NCBI RefSeq assembly: GCF_013256425.1
Contig: NZ_CP053904.1
Location: 186,001-250,000, forward strand
Direction: 5' to 3'
Source: Hymenobacter sp. BRD67
Lineage (GTDB): Bacteria; Bacteroidota; Bacteroidia; Cytophagales; Hymenobacteraceae
DNA length: 64,000 bases
In this document: positions 10,446 to 20,176 of the stretch, piece by piece
Position numbering within the stretch: position 1 is the stretch's first letter
How the letters are laid out: each line of letters begins with the position of its first letter
Notes under the pieces: generated by a model
Seen by the model: only the letters and a program-made list of their open reading frames with translations
Database searches by the model: none
What the model was told of the DNA's origin: nothing
Translations under genes and position numbers: made by a program

Positions 10446-11282
10446 ATGCAACCCCTTTCTTCCCTGAAAACGCTGGCCGATTCCCTGCCCGAGCAGGACG
10501 TGAAGATGCCCGTGCTGTTCGTGGGCCACGGCTCGCCGATGAACACCATCGAAGACAACGAATTCACCGCGCGCTGGCGCCGCCTGGGCCAGGAAATTCC
10601 GCAGCCCCGGGCGGTGCTGTGCGTGTCGGCGCACTGGCTCACGCGCGGCACCTTCGTCACGGCCATGGACCGGCCCTCCACCATCCACGACTTCGGCGGC
10701 TTCCCGCAGGCCTTGTTCGATGTGGACTACCCGGCCCCCGGGCCCCCGCGCTGGCTCGCCACGTCCAGACACACCTGGCCCACACGCCTGTGGGCCTCGA
10801 CCACGACTGGGGCTTGGACCACGGCACCTGGAGCATCACCCGGCAGATGTACCCGCACGCCACCATCCCGGTGCTGCAGCTGAGCCTGGACTACACTAAG
10901 CCCGCCGAGTGGCATTACGCTGGGCCAGCAGCTGGCCGCACTGCGCCGCAAAGGCGTGCTCATCATCGGCTCGGGCAACATGGTACACAACCTGCGCCTG
11001 CTGGCCCTGCCCCCGACGGGACAGCCCACCGACGCGTACGGTCACGCCTGGGCCCTGGAGATGAACGAGGTGTTCAAGCGCCTCCTGCTGGCTGGCGACC
11101 ACCAGGCCCTCATCCACTACGAGCGCTTGGGCCCGGCCGCCCGGCTCGCCGTGCCGTCCATCGACCACTACTTCCCGCTGCTGTACACGCTGGCGCTGCA
11201 GGACAAAAACGAGCAGCCCCTGATTTTCAACGACAAAGTGGTGTCCGGCTCGCTGAACATGACGTCCGTTCAATTCGGCTGA
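10446..11282 (+). CDS. ygiD: YgiD-like class III extradiol ring-cleavage dioxygenase, frame-disrupted as given
   Basis: The protein matches the 4,5-DOPA-extradiol-dioxygenase (YgiD/LigB) family: PVLFVGHGSPMNTIEDNEFT carries the metal-binding His, followed by VSAHWLTRG, IHDFGGFP, LDHDWGLDHGTWSI, VLIIGSGNMVHNL and a C-terminal SIDHYFPLLYTL. These Zn-dependent enzymes open catechol rings, but the physiological substrate in bacteria is uncertain. The frame shifts at the G run 10740-10742 (one base missing) and again near 10919-10923 (two bases missing or one extra). Repaired length is about 279 residues, normal for the family. Confidence 0.85.
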
Positions 11283-11346
11283 GCCGCCCTGCCTGCGCGC
11301 CGCGCGGCGTTCGAAAAGCCTACTCATTCAATCTTACTTACTACCC

Positions 11347-11712
11347 ATGGAAGCACAAGGCCAACCTTTCCGAAAAATTGAAACCGGCATCTTAACGCTG
11401 GATGTGCCAAAATCGCCCTATCCAGCAATTGGCAAAAGGGTAGAAGTCGATTTTGGTGAAATTTCATTTGTGTTGGATTTTAAAGACCAAGAGCAAATGA
11501 ATTTCAAGGGGCAAAATGGGGCGATGGATTCGGTAGCGTATACGGCCACAGAAATTGCCCCCAATGTCTATATGGTGTATTGGCACGAACCGCACGTAGG
11601 AGACAGTGTCGTTCACATCCAGGACTTTACTCAGAGTGTCGTATATAAGAATATTACAAGCCGGAACGGAGAGTTTTTGCACCTAAAAGGCACCTTAAAA
11701 ATTGTGAACTAA
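11347..11712 (+). CDS. MoaF-like small protein
   Basis: A 121-residue protein with no signal peptide or membrane span. The pattern 'YTATEIAPNVYMVYWHEP' followed by 'GDSVVHIQDF' and 'NGEFLHLKGTLKI' matches the lipocalin-like MoaF-related proteins seen beside redox enzymes, from memory of the family. Codon use is AT-richer than the neighbours. It lies about 65 bp after the dioxygenase gene and could share its transcript. No reaction can be assigned. Confidence 0.55.
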   Translation: MEAQGQPFRKIETGILTLDVPKSPYPAIGKRVEVDFGEISFVLDFKDQEQMNFKGQNGAMDSVAYTATEIAPNVYMVYWHEPHVGDSVVHIQDFTQSVVYKNITSRNGEFLHLKGTLKIVN

Positions 11713-12294
11713 AGCCCTGTGCTGCTAACCAAAAGCCTGCGCCTGATATTGGCACCACTTCAGGGTTTCCCTCCAGCTTACTAAGAGGGAGTAGGATAAT
11801 AAAAAATATATTATTTGATACGAGTAATTTTCGAGCTTTTTTGCTTAGCTCTACTCTTTACTTGCTGCTTTCGGTAAGTATGCGAAGTCCCATCAAGTCC
11901 ACAACTTGTTGCGAACAGGATGTATAGAAAAAACGGATTTTTATTATCCTGGTCCCTCTTAGGCGTGGTAGACCTGTGCCCTGTCATTCCGCATCGCCCC
12001 CGCCTTTAGGAAAGCGCAGGCTCCAGTGGGGATGCCCTGCCCGGATACCGCTACGCCCAGCCTGGATTTTGCGGTGTGCTTGAATGACAGCTTTAGAGTC
12101 CGCGCGTCCAGGCCATCGCATGTTTATGCGATACCCCCGCGTTGAAATGGCCGGTACCTTTGCCGGGCTGTTAGGTGGGAAGTGTGATTTTGGGGCCGGG
12201 CGCGGGTACCGTTGCTCTTTTCCCGCACCTGAAGCATCCGGTCAACTCCCATACACCGGGCACTTGCTCCTTATCCACCACTGCTGGACGCTTT
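11713..12294. other. Intergenic region, about 580 bp, containing an AT-rich insertion
   Basis: No gene is supported. The AT-rich segment 11781-11962 is bounded by inverted repeats and listed separately. The rest has the genomic base composition. The reading frame opening at 12175 overlaps the RCC1 gene in frame, but the ATG at 12295 gives a better N-terminus. Confidence 0.5.
11781..11962. mobile_element. Candidate MITE with 25-bp terminal inverted repeats
   Basis: Positions 11781-11805 and 11938-11962 are inverted repeats matching at 23 of 25 positions (outer part ctaagaggga, inner part aggataataaaaa, with two mismatches between). The 132-bp interior is strikingly AT-rich against the GC-rich background and codes for nothing. 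Short length, terminal repeats and foreign composition are the marks of a miniature inverted-repeat transposable element. No clear target-site duplication is seen and no related transposase is in the window. Confidence 0.6.
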
Positions 12295-15223
12295 ATGACT
12301 GCTTTCTATTACTGGCTTGTCGCAACGCTGCGCCAAGTTTTTCTCGGCCGGCCGGTTGGACTAGTAGTTCTGCTTCTGGTATCCCTGGTCAGTCAGGCCG
12401 GGCTGCCGTCGGCCCGCCGCCTGCCGCCCAACGGCCAGCTTGCCGCGGGCAGCGCCCACTCGCTGCTGGTGCGGCCTGATGGTAGCCTCTATGCCTGGGG
12501 CGCCAACGGCAGCGGCCAGCTCGGCAACGGCAGCACCAGCAGCAGCAGCACGCCAGTGGCTGTGAGCTCGGGGCTATGCCTACCGGCACCCGCCTGGTCC
12601 AAGTGGCGGCCGGCAAACTGTTTTCGCTGGCCCTGGCCGCCGATGGCACTGCCTACGCCTGGGGCGACAATGCCAGCGGCCAGCTCGGCAATAGCACCAC
12701 GGCCTCCAGCCAGGTGCCCGTGGCGGTGAGCTTGCCCACCGGCGGGCGCTTCGTGCAGGTAGCCGCCGGGCAGCTGCACGCCCTGGCCCTGGCCGCCGAC
12801 GGCAGCCTCTATGCCTGGGGCGGCAACGCTAGCGGCCAGCTCGGCAACGGCACTACAGCCCCGAGCACGGCACCGGTGCCGGTGAGCCAGGGCGCCGCCC
12901 GACCGGCACCCGCTTCGTGCAGGTGGCCGCTGGCGCCACGCATTCGCTGGCCCTGGCCGCCGATGGTAGCCTCTACGCCTGGGGCGACAACACCAGCGGC
13001 CAGTTGGGCAACACCTCCAACACCAGCAGCAGTACGCCGGTGGCCGTAAGCCAGGGCGCCGCTCCGACCGGCACCCGCTTCGTGCAGGTGGCCGCCGGGC
13101 AAGGCTTCTCGCTGGCCCTGGCTGCCGACGGCACGGTCTATGCCTGGGGCCTGAACAGCGCCGGCCAGCTCGGCACCGCTACTACCGCTTCGAGTAACGC
13201 CCCGCTGGCGGCGGCTATGCCGGCCGGCACCCGCTTCGTGCAGGTGGCGGCCGGGGCCACGCATTCGCTGGCCCTGGCCGCCAATGGTAGCCTCTACGCC
13301 TGGGGCGACAACACCAGCGGCCAGCTTGGCAACACCTCCAACACCAGCAGCAGTACGCCGGTGGCCGTGAGCCAGGGCGCCGCCCCGACCGGCCTGCTCT
13401 TTGGGCAGGTGGCGGCCGGCAGCCAGGCCGCGCACTCGCTGGCGCTGGCGGCCGACGGCATGCCCTATGCCTGGGGCGCCAACGGCAGCGGCCAGCTGGG
13501 CAGCGGCTCGACCACGCAGGCCACCACGCCGGTGGCGGTAGTCGGGCTGGTCCAGCCGCGCGGCTACGTGCAGGCCGCCGTGGGCAGCCGGCATACGGTG
13601 GCCGTGCAAGCCAGCGGCGTTCTAGGCGCCTGGGGTAGCAATACCCACGGCGAGTTGGGCAATGGCACCACCAGCAGCACCGCCAATAGTACGCCCGTGG
13701 CCGTCGGGCAGGGTGCCATGCCTGCGGGCACGCGCCTGGTGCAGGTAGCGGCCGGCGACTTCTCCACCATAGCCCTGGCCGCTAGTGGCACGGCCTACAC
13801 CTGGGGCTACAATAACTTCGGCCAACTAGGTAACGGCACTACCACCAGCAGCAGCACGCCGGGGGCAGTGAGCCAGGGGCCATGCCCACGGGCACGCGCC
13901 TGGTACAGGTGGCGGCTGGTCCCTCGCACATGCTGGCGCTGGCCGCCGATGGGACGGCCTATGCCTGGGGCTCGAATAGTAATGGCCAGCTGGGCAACGG
14001 AACCACCAGCAGCAGCAGCACGCCAGTGGCCGTGAGCCTGCCGGCCGGCGTGCGCCTGGTGCAGGTGGCCGTCGGCAGCAATTACTCGCTGGCCCTGGCA
14101 GCCGATGGCACCGCCTACGCCTGGGGCGCGAATAATAATGGCCAACTGGGCATCGGCACTACCACCAGCAGCAGCACGCCAGTGGCCGTGAGTCAGGGGG
14201 CCATGCCCACGGGCACGCGCTTGGTGCAGATAGCGGCCGGCAACTACCACGCGGTGGCGCTGGCCGCCGATGGAACGGTCTATGCCTGGGGTAGCAATAA
14301 CGACGGCCAGCTGGGCAATGGCACTACCAACAGCACCGCCAATAGTACGCCCAACGCCGTGAGCCAGGGGCGCTGCCGGCCGGCACCCGCCTGGTGCAGG
14401 TGATGGCCAACAACTACATTTCGCAGGCCCTGGCGGCCGATGGTAAGCTCTACACCTGGGGCTATAATACCTACGGCCAGCTAGGCATCAACTCGACGAC
14501 CAATAGCACGACTCCGGCGGCCGAATACAGCGGCCTGACGCAGTGGCGTGGGCTGGCGGTGGGGCCGGGGGCCAACCACGCGCTGGTGCTGGGCCAGGGC
14601 GCGGCGGTCTTTATGGCTGGTTATAACAGTCTTGGTCAGCTTGGTGATGGCACGACCACCAACTCACTGGTCTACATTCGCAACCAGGCCCGCTGCCGGT
14701 GGAGCTCACGGCCTTCACGGCCACGGCCGCCGGCCCGGCCGCCGTGCGCCTGGCCTGGGCTACGGCTTCGGAGAAAAGCAGTGCCTTCTTTGAGGTAGAG
14801 CGCAGCCCCGATGGCACCAGTTTCGCGCGCATCGGCACGGTGGCGGCCGCGGGCATCAGCAGCAATGCCCGCCACTACGAGCTGCTTGATGCCGCTCTGC
14901 CCGCTGGTGTGGCCACCGCCTACTACCGCCTGCGGCAGGTAGATATCGACGGCACGCTCAGCTACTCGCCGGTGCGGGTAGTGACGCTGGCTGCCCAAGC
15001 CGGCCTGACTCTGTACCCCAACCCGGCCACCGCGCCGGGGGCTACGCTCAGTGGCGCGCAGCCCGGCACGGTGGTGACGGTGTACGACGCGCTGGGCCGC
15101 CTCGTGACCTCGGCCCCGGCCGATGCGGCGGGCACGGCCGCGCTGGCGCTGCCAACCGGGCTGCCGGCCGGCGTGTACGTGGTGCGCGCCGGCACCCAGG
15201 CCCTGCGCCTGGCGGTGGAGTAG
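12295..15223 (+). CDS. Secreted RCC1-repeat beta-propeller protein with T9SS sorting domain, five frameshifts as given
   Basis: The ATG at 12295 begins a hydrophobic leader ([15 protein letters not shown]). About a dozen RCC1/BNR-type repeats follow, each with the core '[23 protein letters not shown]', then a region typical of Hymenobacter T9SS proteins (PVELTAFTA ... FEVERSPDG) and a C-terminal sorting domain (TLYPNPAT ... [12 protein letters not shown] ... GVYVVRAG). It should cross the outer membrane by T9SS and be surface-attached or released. Five one-base losses (12570-12573, 12898-12900, 13876-13879, 14367-14370, 14699-14701) break the frame. The repaired protein is about 977 residues. 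Binding partner unknown. Confidence 0.85.
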
Positions 15224-15387
15224 GAGCGCATCAAAAAGTGTGGGCCAGCTGCAGTTTTGTATAGTCTCAGGGAGTGGTGGTGTGTTTTTCGGGCTGAAAT
15301 TTCGCACAGACCTATGGGACAAGTACTCCACGGCAACGGCGGCGATACGGCGCGCTAGCCAACACAGCTAGGAAAGCCTACAAAGCT

Positions 15388-15513
15388 TAGCGCGGATTCT
15401 GGGTGAGTGTACGTTTTTTGCCAGCCTGGCTCCCCCTCTCCTTTTCGGAGAGGGGGCCGGGGGTGAGGCGTACGCAAGATCAGAACCCGTACACTGACCC
15501 AGAATTCGCGCTA
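15388..15513. repeat. 26-bp inverted repeat enclosing a GC-rich hairpin
   Basis: 15388-15413 and 15488-15513 are inverted copies matching at 24 of 26 positions. Between them is a second hairpin, ccccctctcc/ggagaggggg around 15429-15455. The right arm abuts the truncated start of the IS481 transposase relic. It may be a small non-autonomous element or an insertion-sequence end. Confidence 0.6.
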
Positions 15514-16129
15514 GCCACACGCTACAGCATCAAGCCAAAAACCGTAGCCAAGTGGCGCAAGCGGCCGACCACCGCCGACGCTCGCATGGGCCCGCAGCCG
15601 GTTTCAACGGTGCGCACGGCTGAGCAGGAAGCCATTGCCGTGGCCTTTCGCCGACACACTTGCACCCGCGGGCCACGCGCATGGTCGCGGCCGACTTCCT
15701 GCGCCGGGTGCTGGAAAAGCTCCCTTACAAGGTGCACCTGTACTGACCGACAACGGCGTACAGTTTGCCTGGCAGCCGCACCAGTGGTTTCCGGGCGGGC
15801 ATAGCTTTGCCCGCATCTGCCGCGCCTTCGGGGTGGAGCATCGCCTGACCAACCCGGCGCACCCGTGGACCAACGGTCCCGCCGAGCGCCTGAACCGCCC
15901 CATCAAAGAAGCCACGGTCCAGCGCTACCACTACCAGACCACCGACGAACTCAACGAGCACCTGCAAGCCTTTTTGCTGGTCTACAACCATGCCAAACGC
16001 TTGAAGACCTTGCGCGGGCTGACCCCACACCAATTTGTCTGTGCGCAGTGGCAAAAAACCCCACTATCTTTACCCAAAACCCGACCCACCTCACGCTGGG
16101 ACTATGCAACCGACCACCTCAGTGTCAAT
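15493..16129 (+). pseudogene. IS481-family transposase relic
   Basis: The N-terminal HTH part (SIKPKTVAKWRKR, then PQPVSTVRTAEQEAIAVAFR) and the C-terminal catalytic part (LTDNGVQF ... EHRLTNPAHPWTNGPAERLN ... TVQRYHYQTTDELNEHLQAF) are typical of IS481-family DDE transposases. The middle of the protein, including the first catalytic Asp, is missing between RRHT and VAADFLRRVLEK. Further small frame breaks lie near 15740 and 16064. The first ~20 residues are also absent at the inverted repeat. It cannot encode an active transposase. Confidence 0.8.
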
Positions 16130-16379
16130 AGGGGAGTTCTGCCAGTACATAGGCCTGCCTGAGCGGGAAGTAGCCGCCGCCCTGCATGAGCGCTGACCCC
16201 AGCCTGCCCGCAGGCTGCTCCCACCCAAAAGGCAGGCAAAAGGCACTCGGCCCTACCGGGTACTCTCTCACCCGCAGTAGTAGTGGTGTCATCCTCGGTA
16301 GTGCCCGCCGGCTACGCCGCCCCGGCACTACCGCGCACACGATAGCTGAAGTCGGGCCCGTCCCGCTATCCGGTAGGCC

Positions 16380-17576
16380 CTCCCACACTCGCCGCATGGT
16401 CTGGTGCTGAAAGTCCTCGACAATCCTGGCGTAGATGAGCGTAGTTTGAATCTTGGCGTTTTGCAATACCTCCACTGGCATCCCGCGCATGAGTGACTGC
16501 GTAGCGAACGTATGACGGGCCGTGTGCATCGTTACCAGCTCTCACTTCGGCACTGCCCGCTTCATCACTTGCCCGGCCATCGTTTCCACCACCTCCACCG
16601 GGCGCTTCACCTTCGACAGCCGCGCAATGCGTTTGAGGTAGCGGTTCATCACCGCATTCGCCATCACCGGCAGCAGCCGCGACTGCGTGTCGGTGTACTT
16701 GGCCAGCAGCGCCAGCGCGGGCGGAGTCAGGTAGACGCTCACGCCGGTTCGGGTTTTCGTCTGCGTCAGCACCCTTCCCCCATCCCAGTAATATAGGTTG
16801 CCCGCATGCAGGTCGTGTAGGTCCGAGTAGCGCAGGCACGCGTAGCAGCAAAACACGAAGGCATCCCGCACCAGCGTCAGGTTGTTGGGCAGCAGCGCGC
16901 TAGCCACCTGGTCCAGCTCCGCCGCCGATAGCCAGCACTTTTCCATGTCTTCCCACTCTACCGCCAGCTTCAATGGCTCCACACTCAGCACCTGCTTGCG
17001 GTCGTCGCGCGCCCAGCTTAGAAACGGTTTCAGATGCCTGACGATGCCGGCAATCGTGTTCTGACCGAGCCCTTTCTCAGCCCGCAGCCAGCCCAGCAGG
17101 GCATCATGCGCCACCGCGTCATAACCGGCCGCCGTCACGCCGCCCGGCACTGTGGCTACCTATTCCGCCACCGCGTTGCGGGTGGTCTTGTAGCCTTATC
17201 ACCGTATTAGCTCGAAAACCCCGCGCCACCAAAACGCCAGAAATTCGTCCAGCAGCTCCACCAGCCCCGGCGCAGGGGTCGCCGGCTCGCTCGCAGTGGC
17301 CATCACCGACTTCAGCGTCGCTACCGTGGGAGTTACGCCCTAAGTGCTGTAGGCATCTTCCAGGCGGTTGCGCTGCGCTTTCAGGCGCAGCGTCGCATTA
17401 TCCAGGTCGGTAAATGACTTGCGGAACCAGCCCTGCTTATCTTTCCAGTCCGCCGCTATGCACTGTTCCCCGGTGGCCAGGCGCAGCCCCTGCCCATCAA
17501 ATGTTGCCCGCAGGTGAATAACACACCGTCCCTGGGTGTCTGGCCGGTCCGTCCGTCGCTCAAAGTGAATGTTCAT
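16380..17576 (-). pseudogene. Tyrosine recombinase (integrase) relic with five in-frame stops
   Basis: From the ATG at 17576 a single frame reads an Arm-type DNA-binding region (MNIHFERRTDRPDTQGRCVI), a SAM-like core-binding domain (AHDALLGWLRAEKGLGQNTI ... HLKPFLSWARD) and a catalytic domain with CLRYSDL (Arg I), HTARHTFATQSLM (His-x-x-Arg) and TTLIYARI (Tyr). Stops interrupt it at 17340-17342, 17199-17201, 17196-17198, 17160-17162 and 16542-16544, with no frame change. This matches Bacteroidota integrases of conjugative or integrative elements. Its 5' end faces tRNA-Leu 190 bp away, so it is probably the remnant of an element integrated at that tRNA gene. Confidence 0.82.
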
Positions 17577-17679
17577 GAAAAGATGAGAAGTGAGGTGGCG
17601 TGTGGGGCACACTGGCGGCAGGGTAAGGGCAGAATTGGGAGCATTCTTCCCGCCACAGAGCGCACAGCTCATGTCGCAC

Positions 17680-17734
17680 GAAAAAAGCCCTCGAAAAGCC
17701 ATTAAATCAACGATTTACGGCTTTTCGAGGGCTT
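17680..17734 (-). terminator. Rho-independent terminator of tRNA-Leu
   Basis: A perfect 16-bp stem (17685-17700 against 17719-17734, aagccctcgaaaagcc) with an 18-nt loop. Read on the minus strand it is followed by a run of T (17681-17686 as A on the plus strand), just after the 3' end of tRNA-Leu. Confidence 0.85.
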
Positions 17735-17762
17735 AATCTTACCCTCCCATCTTAGAGGGTCG

Positions 17763-17844
17763 TACCCAGAGCCGGGGTCGAACCGGCACACCTTGCGGTA
17801 TTGGTGTTTGAGACCAACGCGTCTACCGATTCCGCCATCTGGGC
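17763..17844 (-). tRNA. tRNA-Leu (anticodon CAA)
   Basis: On the minus strand the acceptor GCCCAGA pairs with TCTGGGT (first pair a G-U wobble). The D-arm holds GGCGGAATCGGTAGACGC, the anticodon arm is TTGGT-CTCAAAC-ACCAA with CAA at the anticodon positions, a long variable arm TACCGCAAGGTGT follows, and the T-arm is GCCGG-TTCGAAC-CCCGGC. Long variable arm and sequence are typical of bacterial leucine tRNAs. CCA is not encoded. A strong terminator lies just downstream. Confidence 0.95.
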
Positions 17845-17867
17845 AACTTATCCGGCTTGGTCGGTAT

Positions 17868-18416
17868 TCACAAGCGGGCCGCAAAGGTAGCCAACTGTTG
17901 GCGAAGCCGCAAGAGATAGCGCTTTTTTAGGTAATATGTGCGCACTTGCGCCAGTGCGGCGGGGCGGTGGTCAGCAGGCAGGCCCGCATAACCGGCTAAC
18001 ACAGGTTCGATGCCAGCGTCGAGCGTAGCGGCTAAGGTAGCTACCTCTGCTTCGAGCTTGGCGCTGGCAGTGTGGTCCGGCTCGAACTCCAGCTCCATCA
18101 GCTGCTCGTTGAGGTCCATTACTTCCATCAGAAAGTCAGCGGGGAGTTGATTCTGCGCACTGCCTTCTTCGAGCAGGCCGTGCAGAGCCAGCAGGTAGGC
18201 CATGCGGCGGTCAGGGTCGGCAAGGGTACGGTAGGCGTCGGTATTGAGCGTGCTCAGGCGTAGCGCTTCGGCTTGCGCAGCGGGGGTGTCCTGGGCGTGA
18301 AAGTCGGGGTGCAGCTCGCGGCTGAGCTGGTAGTATTTGCTTTTGAGCGCCGCTTCATCAAGCAAAAACGCTTCGGGCAAGCCATAAAAGTCAAAGTAAT
18401 TGGGCGTATCAGGCAT
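17868..18416 (-). CDS. hscB: Fe-S cluster assembly co-chaperone HscB
   Basis: A 182-residue protein with an N-terminal J domain (NYFDFYGLPEAFLLDEAALK ... LSRELHPDFHA, with the HPD tripeptide) and the C-terminal HscB three-helix domain (FLMEVMDLNEQLMELEFEPD). HscB delivers the IscU scaffold to the Hsp70 HscA during iron-sulfur cluster transfer. The ATG at 18416 gives the standard start MPDTPNYFDFY. The metal-binding cysteines of some HscB proteins are absent here, as in many Bacteroidota. It is followed by the tRNA-Leu gene on the same strand. Confidence 0.9.
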   Translation of the reverse strand: MPDTPNYFDFYGLPEAFLLDEAALKSKYYQLSRELHPDFHAQDTPAAQAEALRLSTLNTDAYRTLADPDRRMAYLLALHGLLEEGSAQNQLPADFLMEVMDLNEQLMELEFEPDHTASAKLEAEVATLAATLDAGIEPVLAGYAGLPADHRPAALAQVRTYYLKKRYLLRLRQQLATFAARL

Positions 18417-18466
18417 AGAAATAAGCGGCCGGTACTTGGTTATATAATAAAGACAACTCCGGCGTT

Positions 18467-18754
18467 TTAGTTGGCTTTTATTACCGAAAACGCCTGCGCT
18501 GGCTCGGCCAGCAGGCGCTTGGTGGCGGGCCACACCTGGCCAAACAGCTCCGAGCGCCGGTAGGCATTGAGGGCAGTACTATCGTCCCAATGGCTGTAGG
18601 TACAGTAAATGTGAGGCTCGTCGGCATCCTGCCACAGCTCCAGATGGCGGCAGCCGGGCTGCTGGCGAATGCGGCTTTCCGATTGCCGGAACAAGGCCAG
18701 GAAGTCGGCCGTGCGGGCGGGCTGGAGCGTGAGGCGAACGATGCGGATGAGCAC
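18467..18754 (-). CDS. Antibiotic-biosynthesis-monooxygenase (ABM) domain protein
   Basis: A 95-residue ferredoxin-like alpha/beta protein: MLIRIVRLTLQPARTADFLA, then 'QQPGCRHLELWQDADEPHIY' and 'HWDDSTALNAYRRSELFGQV'. This is the ABM/YgiN-like family of small dimers that include quinol monooxygenases and haem-degrading enzymes, plus many of unknown role. The start is a GTG at 18754. It lies 50 bp upstream of hscB on the same strand, so co-transcription is possible. Confidence 0.8.
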   Translation of the reverse strand: MLIRIVRLTLQPARTADFLALFRQSESRIRQQPGCRHLELWQDADEPHIYCTYSHWDDSTALNAYRRSELFGQVWPATKRLLAEPAQAFSVIKAN

Positions 18755-18882
18755 AGGAAAGTTTGATTTGCAGGGCGTTGTAGCTAAGAGGCCGTGGTGC
18801 TAAAAAAGTAAGCTCGAGCTTAACCCTTCCAGCCGCCGGGCGTACATAGGAACTTGTTTTTTACATTTTACTGACTTTTTTT

Positions 18883-19074
18883 ATGCGTTACGCTCCCCGT
18901 GCCCTTTGGCTGGCGGCTCCGGCCCTCACGGCTCTGTCGCTGCTTGCTTCGTGCAATAGCAAGCCCAAAACCACTGAAACCGACAAAACAGCCGTGGTAA
19001 TACCCAGTGAAGCCAATAAAGCTTCCGATAGTACTGCTGTAAAAGTAGATTCTGCTCAAGCTCCCAAGCAATAG
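18883..19074 (+). CDS. Small lipoprotein
   Basis: A 63-residue protein with a type II signal peptide: MRYAPRALWLAAPALTALS and lipobox LLASC (Cys24). The short remainder is Lys/Thr/Ser-rich and disordered in appearance. No family is recognised. It is flanked by a convincing terminator, so it is a stand-alone transcription unit. Confidence 0.7.
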   Translation: MRYAPRALWLAAPALTALSLLASCNSKPKTTETDKTAVVIPSEANKASDSTAVKVDSAQAPKQ

Positions 19075-19092
19075 CCGGTAGTGGCGGCCTAA

Positions 19093-19127
19093 GAGCCTGG
19101 ATACTATATAGTATTCGGGCTTTTTTT
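19093..19127 (+). terminator. Rho-independent terminator
   Basis: gagcc...gggct brackets an AT-rich palindrome (atactatatagtat) and is followed by seven T residues at 19121-19127. It lies 18 bp after the small lipoprotein and just before the convergent SAM hydrolase stop. Confidence 0.75.
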
Positions 19128-19132
19128 GTGGA

Positions 19133-19971
19133 TTAACTAGTAAAGCGCACATCTACCTGCGAATCAAAGTAAAGGCCCAGCAGCTCGCTGGCGTGCCCCT
19201 GGTTGATGGCTATCGACAAGCAGCCTTGGGGGTTAAATGTGCAAACAATCTCGCCCGGCGGTGCTGCCGCGAAGTGCGGGCGCAGCTCACGCACCACCTC
19301 GCGGCCAAAATGGACGGTAGCCGGGCGGCCCGGCCCACCACCTCCACCGCCTCCCGCGAGATGTTGGTAATCAGGTTGCCGTAGTGGTCTACGTGTACCA
19401 CGTGGCCGGTAATGCGGTTGTCCTGCAGGCGCAGCTGGCGATTGGTGAGCAGATAAGCCTCGGTAGCCGGCGGCCCGAGGCTGCTCAGCGGCTGCCCCTG
19501 AGCGAGGCGCACGGCGGCCGGCGCCAGAATATCGCGCGTGGGGTTCAGGGAAACGGGCTGAAGGTTACTGGCAGCTATCGCGGGCGCTGGGGTCGCTGGT
19601 GCGGGCGGGGCCGGGGCATTCAGGCGCACGAGCTGGGCCGGGATGCCATCGCAAAGCAGGGGCAGCAGGCCGTTGTCGGCGGCTACGAAATAGTGACCCT
19701 CAAACTCGGCGGCGTGCCAGGCCGGCGCGGCTACCGCGCCGGCATCGCTGGCTCCGTAGTCGCTCACCGTGATGAGGTGCGTGGTGCCCAATGGAAAGTC
19801 ACGAAACACGGCCCGGAGAACGTGTACGGCGTGGGCGATGTTGTAGGGTTCGACCCCGTGCGTAAGGTCGAGCACCGGCAGCGTAGGGGCCAGGTGCAGC
19901 AAACGGGCTTTGAGCGCGGCCACATACTGGTCGCGGTAGCCAAAATCCGTAAGCAGTGTCAGTACCCCCAT
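19133..19971 (-). CDS. SAM hydrolase / SAM-dependent halogenase-fold protein (DUF62), frameshifted as given
   Basis: MGVLTLLTDFGYRDQYVAAL is the hallmark opening of the DUF62 family (SAM hydroxide adenosyltransferase, related to fluorinase and chlorinase). The Asp of TDFG and a later GNLITNIS motif line the SAM site. Most bacterial members hydrolyse SAM to adenosine and methionine. The frame breaks at the A run 19307-19310 (a T run in the gene). Adding one base gives the usual C-terminal continuation (NPQGCLSIAINQGHASELLG and so on) to the TAA at 19133-19135, about 279 residues. The start at 19971 is the only good ATG. Confidence 0.85.
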
Positions 19972-20176
19972 GCCCGCAGTTGCCAGGTTCTTCGTAGTAT
20001 TGTTTAGTGGCCGGCCAGCCGGCCGGCGCGGCTGCAAAAGTAGCCCGATTTCCGGTAGTCGGCCGGGAGTTTCCGGCCCAATGGGCTACGCTTAAAAATA
20101 ATGCCAGCTGCCCATGCCGGGCTGCAGTCATTAAGCTTTCTTTTCTTTTCTCTCCCCTTTCCTCTGCCTTTCCAGC

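Noticed and set aside
12295..15223. Tandem DNA repeats that could suggest a CRISPR or minisatellite
   Set aside because: The repeats are codon-phased and encode RCC1 blades; there are no spacers of constant size.
16103..16195. A 30-codon frame (MQPTTSVSIGEFCQYIGLPE and on) after the IS481 relic
   Set aside because: Too short, no family match, and it overlaps the decayed transposase and integrase tails.
17576..17702. Upstream extension of the integrase frame to 17702
   Set aside because: That start lies within the tRNA-Leu terminator hairpin; the ATG at 17576 gives the conserved N-terminus.
15497..17770. A second copy of the tRNA-Leu 3' end as attachment site
   Set aside because: Only a 7-bp match (acccaga) was seen at 15497, far too short. 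The other junction, if present, is outside the window or lost.
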